64,000 bases of DNA from Comamonas sp. BIGb0124 (GTDB taxonomy: Bacteria; Pseudomonadota; Gammaproteobacteria; Burkholderiales; Burkholderiaceae_C). This document shows positions 7,114 to 14,388 of this stretch, one piece after another. How positions within the stretch are numbered: the first letter of the stretch is position 1; each line of letters opens with the position of its first letter. The notes beneath the pieces were generated by a model, which was given only the letters and a program-made list of their open reading frames with translations, was not told the DNA's origin and did no database searches. Location: assembly GCF_003752175.1 (NCBI RefSeq), contig NZ_RJVF01000008.1:496001-560000 (forward strand), written 5' to 3'. The translations under genes were made by a program, and so were the position numbers.

Positions 7114-9441
7114 ATGCAACCTTTATTCCGTAACTTCATGGCAGGGCTGGTCAGCGCCAGCGCCTTGCTGCTCGTCGCCTGCGGCGGCGGTGGGGGCGGC
7201 GACGAAACCACCACGGTCATCACCCCGCCTTCGGCCGTCGCCACGGCCGATGCAAGCAGTGTGAACATCGGCACGGCCGTGACCCTCGACGGCAGTGCCA
7301 GCACGACGCCCAACGGCGGGAGCCTGAGCTACGAATGGTCGCTCTCGACCGTCCCCAACGGCAGCACGGCCACGCTGTCCAGCACCACGGACGCCAAACC
7401 CACCTTCACGCCCGACCGCCCGGGCACCTACGTGGCCACCCTGCAAGTCGTCGACAGCAAGGCCAGCGCAACGGCCACCGTCCGAATCGCAGCGACCACC
7501 GACGTGCCCGTTGCCATCGTCGCCAATGCCACCCAGAGCGTGACGCGCGGCACCACCGTCACCCTGGACGGCAGCGGCAGCGTCGCGCCCACCGGCGCCC
7601 TCGCCAGCAGCCTGACCTACCAATGGACGCTGACCGAACGCCCCGACGGCGATGCGAGTTCGCTGAGCAACGCCACCCGCGCAGTGGCCACCTTCCTGCC
7701 CACGACGGTCGGCATCTTCCGCGCCTCGCTGGTCGTCAGCCAGGGCGAGAAGGTCAGCGAAGCAGCCCTGGCCACCATCACGGTCGGCAGCACCAACAGT
7801 GCGCCGGTCATTTCGCTGAGCTATCCCACCACCATCGAACGCGGCCAGACCGTCGTGCTCGACGGCAGCGGCACCACCGATGCGGACGGCGACGCCCTGC
7901 ACTACCGCTGGGCCTTCCCTGCCTACCGCGACAACAGCGCTCTGGTGAAGCCTTACGGTTCGACCGCCACCCTCAGCAACGCCAACACGGCGCGGGCCAC
8001 CTTTGTGCCGGACGCGGTCGGCACCTACTACATCGACTTCACCGTCTACGACGACAACATCGCCGCCACCCAGCGGATCAGCATCGTCGTGACCCAACCT
8101 GCCGGCGCCGTCAACACCGCACCGGTGGCCGTCATCGGCCCCGTCACCGGCGTGTTCGAATGCGAGATCGCCGCCTACTGCAGCGCCACCAGCACCCGTT
8201 CGTATGACGTCGATGGCGACACCCTCACGCGGAAGTGGACCTACTGGAACACGGCCTCGCCCGAGAACCAACTCACCGTCACCGGCAACACCCTGGTGCT
8301 GACCTCGGGCACCGCCGCGACTTATCAGGTGCAGCTCGTCGTCTCCGACGGCGCCCAGGAAAGCGTCGCTGCAAGCGCCACCTACACCATCAAGACCGGC
8401 GCGAACAGAGCGCCCGTCGCCAGCGGCGTCACGACCACCCTCTCCAGAGTGATGGTCGGCGACAGCATCAGATTCACCGGCACCGGCACCGATGGCAACG
8501 GCGATCGGCTCGACTACCTGTGGACCTTGGTCGACCGTCCGGACGGCAGCACCGCGACGCTGCAGAACGCCGGTACCGCCAGTTCGGAGCCCTACGTCGT
8601 AGCCGACAAGCCCGGTCTCTACGCCATCCAGATGCAACTGCGCGATTCCAATGGCGGAGTCAGCACAGTCGCGAACGCCCTATCGAATGCCAGTGTCTTC
8701 GCCAAGCGCGTCAACCAGGCGCCAGTGGCGTCGAGTTTGAAGATCAATGGATCGTCGGTCGCAGGCAAGACGGACCAGCCTTTCATCCTGAGTGCTTCCG
8801 ACGGCGCAGTTTATCTTCAAGGCACGACGGCGACCTATTTCGATCCCGACCTGGACAGCCCGCTTTTTTACACATTCACCATCACCCGGCAACCGGCAGG
8901 CAGCCAACTCACCGACCACTCGTCGCAAGACTCGATCACGGCGACAGACGGCACCAAGACGGCCTATTACTCGGCATCGACTTCTCAGACCAAGACCATG
9001 GGTGATTACGAGATGCAATTCATGGTGAGCGACTACATCGCTTACTCGGACACCCAAACGGCTACTTTCTCGGTTGTCGGGCGGGCCAACTACCCCAGTC
9101 TTCTGCTGGAAAGCGGGGTTTCCCCCGCCGTCACCCAAAAATTCTTCCCGCTCGAAAGCACCTCGCGGCACAGCGGGGCGACCGATCTGGTGAACGCGCG
9201 GACATTCTCTTTGACAGCCTTTGACCGTGACTACACCATCGTCGATCTCGCGGCGAGGACGACGACCAGCGGCAGCACGGCAACACCGTCGTTCAGCGGA
9301 CTATCGAATGGTCAAGTCATCAGGCGAGGGGAAACCGTGACCTTCACGACTGAAGGCCAAGCTGCCCATACGAGTTATTACTTCCGCGTCGCCGAAAAAG
9401 AAGGCTGGGATTTCTCGATCGCCTTCACCGAAGAACAGTAA
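7114..9441 (+). CDS. Large PKD-repeat lipoprotein in the heme locus
   Basis: A 775-residue protein whose start at 7114 follows AGGAGG (about 7098-7103). A lipoprotein signal peptide ends in LLLVAC with Cys23 as the lipidation site, followed by a run of Gly. At least five PKD/Ig-like repeats of about 95-100 residues follow (recurring LDGSGS and SYEWSL-like strands, then FTPDRPGTYVATLQV), and a less repetitive C-terminal third. Such proteins are usually surface or periplasmic adhesion or binding modules. Its place between the receptor and the hemophilin gene suggests a role in heme capture, possibly as a surface lipoprotein displayed with the help of Slam; that role is inference. Confidence 0.75.
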   Translation: MQPLFRNFMAGLVSASALLLVACGGGGGGDETTTVITPPSAVATADASSVNIGTAVTLDGSASTTPNGGSLSYEWSLSTVPNGSTATLSSTTDAKPTFTPDRPGTYVATLQVVDSKASATATVRIAATTDVPVAIVANATQSVTRGTTVTLDGSGSVAPTGALASSLTYQWTLTERPDGDASSLSNATRAVATFLPTTVGIFRASLVVSQGEKVSEAALATITVGSTNSAPVISLSYPTTIERGQTVVLDGSGTTDADGDALHYRWAFPAYRDNSALVKPYGSTATLSNANTARATFVPDAVGTYYIDFTVYDDNIAATQRISIVVTQPAGAVNTAPVAVIGPVTGVFECEIAAYCSATSTRSYDVDGDTLTRKWTYWNTASPENQLTVTGNTLVLTSGTAATYQVQLVVSDGAQESVAASATYTIKTGANRAPVASGVTTTLSRVMVGDSIRFTGTGTDGNGDRLDYLWTLVDRPDGSTATLQNAGTASSEPYVVADKPGLYAIQMQLRDSNGGVSTVANALSNASVFAKRVNQAPVASSLKINGSSVAGKTDQPFILSASDGAVYLQGTTATYFDPDLDSPLFYTFTITRQPAGSQLTDHSSQDSITATDGTKTAYYSASTSQTKTMGDYEMQFMVSDYIAYSDTQTATFSVVGRANYPSLLLESGVSPAVTQKFFPLESTSRHSGATDLVNARTFSLTAFDRDYTIVDLAARTTTSGSTATPSFSGLSNGQVIRRGETVTFTTEGQAAHTSYYFRVAEKEGWDFSIAFTEEQ

Positions 9442-9473
9442 ACAAAAAACGGGTATTTATATTCACCTTTCAG

Positions 9474-9495
9474 GCATGCGGACGATTCCGCATGC
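9474..9495 (+). terminator. Hairpin after the PKD lipoprotein gene
   Basis: Perfect 8-bp stem GCATGCGG / CCGCATGC with loop ACGATT, 30 bp after the stop codon. The following bases are only moderately T-rich (TTATCTTTT), so it may be a weak terminator or an RNA-stability element. The rest of 9442-9673 shows no gene and no clear Fur box. Confidence 0.5.
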
Positions 9496-9673
9496 GGGGT
9501 TATCTTTTGCCAAAAAATGAATAACTCGACCAGCGATATGGATAAATAAATTTCTTGCGCCGCATCCGGAATCACGCCACGATGAAACCGTCTAATCCCC
9601 ATGTCGTCACGACAAAGGAAAGACATCCCAAACCCTCTCGTGCATATGCACACATCTTCAGGAGTATTTCGAC

Positions 9674-10438
9674 ATGAAAAAGACTTTGATGTTCGCCGCC
9701 TTGCTGGCCGCCGGTTTTGCCCAAGCTCAAACCGTCGTCAGCGACACGACCGATCCATCGAACAACATCGTGTATGTGGGCGCCTCGGACGTGAATGCAG
9801 GCCCCCATACCTCGGGCAAGCCGGGTGTCGGCGTGGTGGCAGGTGAAATCATCAACCTGGGCGGCATTCTGGCCTACACCAACACGAACAACCCCACGTC
9901 GTACGGCGGCTACAGCTTTGCCAAATACCAGCTCAACGGCTACAGCCATGTGGAAGACGGCGGCACCATCAGCACCAATTTCAACTGGTTCAAGGTGCCG
10001 GCGATCACCCAGGAAGTGTATTTCGGCATCGCGACCGAAGGTGCAGGAACCAGCAGTGCACACGCCGGCTTCGCCGTGGGCGACCAGACCGGCTTCGTCG
10101 TTCCCAGCACCGCCACCACCTATGCAACGGCTGGCCTCCTGGCACTCGATGGCAGCGCGACCATCACCACCCTGCAGGGTGATCTGACGCTGGCAGCCGG
10201 GTACGGTTCGCTGACGGGCACGCTGTCTGGTTCCGGCTATGCACTTGGAATTTCTGCCGCCAGTTCCAGCACAGGCACGTTCTCGGGCAGCTCGAGCCTG
10301 AGCGGCAACGGCGCCAGCGGCACGGGCAACTCCAGCGGTCATTTCTACAGCAGCGGCACGACCAGTGCCATTGCCGGCGTCGCCAACGGCACCAGTGGCA
10401 CCAGCTATGTCGCAGGCTTCGGCGGTGTGGCCAAGTAA
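9674..10438 (+). CDS. Hemophilin-like (HphA-type) Slam-dependent secreted heme-binding protein
   Basis: A 254-residue protein with a Sec signal peptide cleaved after AQA18 and no lipobox, so it is secreted rather than lipidated. The N-terminal half is a candidate ligand-binding head. The C-terminal 90 residues are Gly/Ser-rich beta-strands ending SYVAGFGGVAK, resembling the small TbpB-like barrel that Slam translocons recognise. AGGAG at 9660-9664 supports the start. Its position next to a Slam gene, a TonB receptor and a heme oxygenase matches the Acinetobacter hphA-hphR-hsmA-hemO cluster. Heme binding is inferred from context and architecture. Confidence 0.75.
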   Translation: MKKTLMFAALLAAGFAQAQTVVSDTTDPSNNIVYVGASDVNAGPHTSGKPGVGVVAGEIINLGGILAYTNTNNPTSYGGYSFAKYQLNGYSHVEDGGTISTNFNWFKVPAITQEVYFGIATEGAGTSSAHAGFAVGDQTGFVVPSTATTYATAGLLALDGSATITTLQGDLTLAAGYGSLTGTLSGSGYALGISAASSSTGTFSGSSSLSGNGASGTGNSSGHFYSSGTTSAIAGVANGTSGTSYVAGFGGVAK

Positions 10439-10505
10439 GCCCGGTTTTCTCTAGAAATCCCGGCTGAATCACGTGCCTCATTTCCCCATGTGTCGCGTGA
10501 TTTCC

Positions 10506-10536
10506 AGAACCTGCCTGCGGGCAGGTTCTTTCATTT
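10506..10536 (+). terminator. Rho-independent terminator between hemophilin and Slam genes
   Basis: Perfect 10-bp stem AGAACCTGCC / GGCAGGTTCT with a TGCG tetraloop, followed by TTCATTT. It lies 67 bp after the hemophilin stop and should reduce read-through, giving more hemophore mRNA than translocon mRNA. Confidence 0.8.
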
Positions 10537-10560
10537 AGGCTATTCATCGCCTCTCGCACC

Positions 10561-12132
10561 ATGTTTTTTCTGCGCCATTCCGTTTTCCGTTCCTCAGGTG
10601 GATCTCGCTCGGCCTCGTCGACAGCGATGGCCATCGGCGCCACATGGATCGCCTTCAGCTTGCTTTCATGGGCCCACGCACAGACCGGAACGGCGCCCCA
10701 ACCGCCCGCCATCGACATTCCCAACACCAGTGTCTTTCAAAACCAGCAGGACACTGCTGACCGGTTATGGCAAAACAACCAAAGCCGTGTCCAGCAATCC
10801 AACAAGATCGACACACCGACCGAAACCTCGCGGCGTGCAGGCAGCAGTTATGAATCCGCCCTGCGGGCATTGACGCAAAACCCCAAAGACCGCCTGCAGC
10901 AGTTGAGCCTGGAAGTCCTGAATGCCGTCAACCGTCAGGATTGGTTCGGGGCCGACCGCTTGCTTCGTATTTATGCACGCGATCCTCAGCACGATCCATC
11001 GCTGTTCGATTTTGTCGAGGCCAGCCATGACGCCGCAAAGGGAGATTACGAGGCGGCCATCGAAAGTTACCGCAAGGTCGTGCAGGCCAGCCCGGGGTTC
11101 ACACGCAGTGAAATCGATCTGGGCCGTACATTGTTTGTCGACAACCAATTGCGCGAGGCGCAGGACGTCTTCAAGCGGCTCCAGGCGCAGGCCTTGCCGC
11201 CCGTCATCGGACGCCATATTCAGGAATACACCACGGCCCTTGAAAACCGCACCCGGCCGCAATTCTCCCTGACCCTGGCTTGGGCTCGCGAAGACAACCT
11301 GAACAACGCCAACACCGTCGTCAATCCATGCGCACTGAACTGGAACGGTGCCTGTTTCCAGAACAATCCCGGAAAAAAAGTCGGCGACAGCGGGGTCTAC
11401 TTCGAGGCCAGCATCAACAAGCTCTGGCCCATCTCCGGCCACCACGGCGTGGTGCTGCGCAGCCTGAACTACGGCAATCACTACGCCAACCAGGACAGCT
11501 ACGACAACCTGGCATCGGTCAACTACCTCGGCTACCAGTACAGCTCGGCCCGCACGCAATTCCAGTTGCTGCCCTCTTTCGAATATGACCGCGAAGGCCG
11601 CTACACCGCCTATCGCGCGGCCGGCATACGCGCCAGCTGGCGTCAGCAACTGAGCCGCCGCTTTCAACTGGAGGCCAGCCTCGATTACAAGCACCGCGAC
11701 TTCAGCTCGCATTTCGGCTATCTGCAGGGCGACCTGCGGGGTGTCGGCCTGTTCGGCAGCTACGCGCTGCGGCCCGACTGGGTGCTGTACGCCAATCTGC
11801 TGTATCGCGAAAGCGATGCCCAGAACCGTGTGTTTGCCTACGGCGAGCGGATCGCCCGGATTGGCGTCTTCAAGGCTTTCGGCAACCGGTTCACGGTCAA
11901 CCTCGCCTACGGCTACCGCCAGAAACGTGCAGAAGAAACCTATGCGTTCTTCGGAAAACGCCAGCGCGACCACGAGCGCAGCGTCTACCTCAACGTCACC
12001 GCGCCGCGCTGGGCCTGGCAAGGCTTCACGCCGATGCTGACCTACGAATACCGCAACAACCGCAGCAGCATTCCGCACGCCTACGACTACGAAAAGAACC
12101 GCATCACCCTGGGTTTCAACAAGACGTTCTGA
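10561..12132 (+). CDS. Slam (surface lipoprotein assembly modifier) outer-membrane translocon
   Basis: A 523-residue protein with a signal peptide ending SWAHA40. A periplasmic TPR region covers about residues 100-225 (FDFVEASHDAAKGDYEAAIE, then GRTLFVDNQLREAQDVFKRL). A DUF560-type 14-strand barrel spans about 230-523 and ends in a typical C-terminal Phe (RITLGFNKTF). This is the two-domain architecture of Slam1/Slam2/HsmA, which move TbpB-like lipoproteins or hemophilins across the outer membrane. The adjacent hemophilin-like protein is the obvious client. No strong ribosome-binding site precedes 10561; an ATG at 10627 would remove the first 22 residues but keep the signal peptide. Confidence 0.88.
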   Translation: MFFLRHSVFRSSGGSRSASSTAMAIGATWIAFSLLSWAHAQTGTAPQPPAIDIPNTSVFQNQQDTADRLWQNNQSRVQQSNKIDTPTETSRRAGSSYESALRALTQNPKDRLQQLSLEVLNAVNRQDWFGADRLLRIYARDPQHDPSLFDFVEASHDAAKGDYEAAIESYRKVVQASPGFTRSEIDLGRTLFVDNQLREAQDVFKRLQAQALPPVIGRHIQEYTTALENRTRPQFSLTLAWAREDNLNNANTVVNPCALNWNGACFQNNPGKKVGDSGVYFEASINKLWPISGHHGVVLRSLNYGNHYANQDSYDNLASVNYLGYQYSSARTQFQLLPSFEYDREGRYTAYRAAGIRASWRQQLSRRFQLEASLDYKHRDFSSHFGYLQGDLRGVGLFGSYALRPDWVLYANLLYRESDAQNRVFAYGERIARIGVFKAFGNRFTVNLAYGYRQKRAEETYAFFGKRQRDHERSVYLNVTAPRWAWQGFTPMLTYEYRNNRSSIPHAYDYEKNRITLGFNKTF

Positions 12133-12196
12133 CGCCGCTCGCGCTCGTTCGCTTTGTCCCCTTGGCGTCCCTTTTTCTTCCTTGTCCGTTCATACC

Positions 12197-12844
12197 ATGA
12201 CACATCCCACACCTTCCGCCGCTTCATCCGCAGCGGCTTTGTCCGCCACCTCGAGCCGTCGCGCCCGGCTCAAAAACGCCACCCGCGATATCCACGAACG
12301 GCTGGACAAACGCATCATGGATTTCCAGCCTTTTGCCGACCGAGAGCGTTACACGGCTTTCCTGCAGACCCAATACGCACTGCACCGCGACGTGCAGGCG
12401 CTGTTTGTCGACCCAGCGCTCAACGCGCTGCTGCCCCAGTTGGCCGAACGCAGCCGACTGGCGCTGATCGAGCAGGACCTGCATGACCTCGGCGCCGCGC
12501 CGCCGTCCGATCAGCCTGCGCCGTCGTTCACCTTCGCCGCGCAACATCACGTGCCCACCGCACTGGGGTGGCTCTACACCGTCGAGGGCTCCAACATCGG
12601 GGCCGCGTTTCTGCTGAAAGCGGCCGGCAGGCTGGGACTGGACGGCCGTCTCGGCGCTCGCCATCTGGCACCGCATGCCGATGGACGGGCCGCACACTGG
12701 CGCGACTTCATTGCGCAACTGGATGACGTGCAACTGTCGCCCGAAGAGGAAAGCCACGTCGACGCCGGCGCACGAGCCGCGTTTGCTGCCGCCCTGACGC
12801 ATGTCGAGCGGCATTGCAAGGCATCCCGGCAGGCCGGCCGATGA
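12197..12844 (+). CDS. hemO: Biliverdin-producing heme oxygenase
   Basis: A 215-residue cytoplasmic protein of the bacterial heme oxygenase family. The proximal ligand is His33 in LKNATRDIHERLD. The distal helix region reads GWLYTVEGSNIGAAFLLKAA, corresponding to the Gly-rich distal helix. It would open imported heme to release iron. ATG at 12197 is preferred over an in-frame TTG at 12182. It follows the Slam gene by 64 bp and overlaps the TPR gene by four bases, so it belongs to the heme operon. Confidence 0.85.
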   Translation: MTHPTPSAASSAAALSATSSRRARLKNATRDIHERLDKRIMDFQPFADRERYTAFLQTQYALHRDVQALFVDPALNALLPQLAERSRLALIEQDLHDLGAAPPSDQPAPSFTFAAQHHVPTALGWLYTVEGSNIGAAFLLKAAGRLGLDGRLGARHLAPHADGRAAHWRDFIAQLDDVQLSPEEESHVDAGARAAFAAALTHVERHCKASRQAGR

Positions 12845-14313
12845 GACACGACCCCACCGCGCGGGCTTGCACACGGCTTCGTCTCGCGCATTCTTCTGCG
12901 TCACCGCTGAGTTGGCTGGGTCCCACCCTGCTCGTCGCGAGCCTGGCCTTGTTCTCGGCAACCGCGGCCGGCGCGCCGGGCAAGGCCCAGGCCAAGGCCC
13001 CGGTCGATGTCATGCAGGTCTGGCAACGGCACTACGATCAAGCCCAGCAGGCCTATCGCGCCGGCGACTGGCCGCAGGCCGAGCAATCGGCACGTTCTGC
13101 GCTCGAGCAGGCCCGTGCCGGCCAGGGACAGAACCAGTCGTTTGTGGCCAGCAGCCTCAATCTGCTGGCCCTCATCCGCCAGAAGCAAGGCCACGACGGC
13201 GAAGCCGCCGATCTGCTGCGCCAGGCCCTGAGCACCAGCCAAAGCGGCCAGGGACTTGAAGCCAATACCGCCGCATTGGCGCTCAATCTGGGGCGGGCGC
13301 TGGAATCGTCGGGCCCGCCTTCACAGGCGATCGATGCCTACCGGCAGGCGCTGGACACTGCGGATCGGGTGCCTGCCAATGCCAATGCCAATGCCAATGC
13401 CAATGCCGACGCCGACGCCGACGCCGAAGTCACGGCTGTGCGGCGGCAAGCGCTTCAGGCACTCGGCAGACTGTATGCCGACCAGGGGCAGCCGTCCGAG
13501 GCCGCGCGCTACAACCAGCGTCTGCTGCAATCCGCCCCAGGCGAGCTGCCCCCCGCCCTGCGGGCCGATGCGCTGGAGCAGCAGGCGCAGTTCGAACAAA
13601 GCCAGGGCCAGCTCGATGCCGCGCGGCGTTCGCTGCAAGAGGCGCTGCGCCAGCGTGAAAGCCGGCAACCGGTCGATGACGCAGCGCTTCTGCGCACCCT
13701 CTCCAGTCTGGCCAGCGTGCTGGGCCAGGCCGGTCTGTACGACGAGGCTGCACCCCTGCATCGACGGGCGGTGACGCTGCTCGAAGCCCAAGGTGAACGC
13801 GATTCGGCCTTGGCCAGTCACTTGAACGAACTCGGCCTGTGGCACCTGCAGCGCAAGGCGTACACGCAGGCCGAAGCCCTCATGGCGCAAGCGCTTGCGA
13901 TCGTGGAGGAAAAAAACGCCCTGAGCCTGGAGACCGCCCGCATCGTGGCCAATCTGGCCCAGATGAACGAAGCCAGGCAGAACGCCGAGCCGGCCCTGGC
14001 CCTGTTCCGCAAGGCCTTGGGCATCTACGAATCGCATGGCGACGTGCCCGAGGCCTTGCTGGGCCAGGCGCAGGCGCTGAACTTCATGGCCGGGCAGGAC
14101 TACCGCCGGCGGCGTTTCGCCCAGGCCGAACAACAGTTCCTGCGCGCGCTGGCCCTGACCGAGCGGGCCGATGGGCCGCAGTCGCCCCGCCTTCTGCCCC
14201 TGCTCGACAACCTGGTGGCGCTCTACCGCAGCCAGCAGCGCGAGGTGCAGGCCGCGCCGTACGCGATCAAGGCCGAGCAGATCAGACAGCTGGAACCCAA
14301 GGCCGTGTATTGA
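12841..14313 (+). CDS. Exported TPR-repeat protein of the heme operon
   Basis: A 490-residue protein whose ATG overlaps the heme oxygenase stop (ATGA), so it is translationally coupled. A hydrophobic N-terminal segment (LGPTLLVASLALFSATAAGAP) looks like a signal peptide after a basic n-region. The rest is a solenoid of kinesin-light-chain-like TPRs from about residue 60 to the end (SLNLLALIRQKQGHDGEAAD, then LNLGRALESSGPPSQAIDAY). A low-complexity Ala-Asn/Ala-Asp insert lies near residue 180. The function is unknown; TPR proteins usually scaffold protein contacts, so it may assist Slam or the hemophore in the periplasm. Confidence 0.75.
   Translation: MRHDPTARACTRLRLAHSSASPLSWLGPTLLVASLALFSATAAGAPGKAQAKAPVDVMQVWQRHYDQAQQAYRAGDWPQAEQSARSALEQARAGQGQNQSFVASSLNLLALIRQKQGHDGEAADLLRQALSTSQSGQGLEANTAALALNLGRALESSGPPSQAIDAYRQALDTADRVPANANANANANADADADAEVTAVRRQALQALGRLYADQGQPSEAARYNQRLLQSAPGELPPALRADALEQQAQFEQSQGQLDAARRSLQEALRQRESRQPVDDAALLRTLSSLASVLGQAGLYDEAAPLHRRAVTLLEAQGERDSALASHLNELGLWHLQRKAYTQAEALMAQALAIVEEKNALSLETARIVANLAQMNEARQNAEPALALFRKALGIYESHGDVPEALLGQAQALNFMAGQDYRRRRFAQAEQQFLRALALTERADGPQSPRLLPLLDNLVALYRSQQREVQAAPYAIKAEQIRQLEPKAVY
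13375..13422 (+). repeat. In-frame hexanucleotide repeat (GCCAAT)5 (GCCGAC)3
   Basis: Five tandem GCCAAT units run directly into three GCCGAC units inside the TPR gene, encoding (Ala-Asn)5(Ala-Asp)3. The six-base unit keeps the frame, so slippage would change linker length rather than switch the gene off. Confidence 0.85.
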
Positions 14314-14388
14314 CCTGCCACCGGCTCACACAGGTCTTGAACATGAAGACCGAGACCCGATGAGCCGGACGATCGACCCCCATCGAGA

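Noticed and set aside
5148-7133. 661-codon frame overlapping the receptor gene in another frame
   Set aside because: Arg/His/Pro-rich composition typical of a frameshifted GC-rich gene.
13375-13422. CRISPR-like tandem repeat
   Set aside because: Six-base units without spacers inside a coding frame; a microsatellite, not an array.
14333-14351. Bidirectional terminator between the TPR and ycaO genes
   Set aside because: Only a 6-bp stem and no T-tract on either side; too weak to list as a feature.
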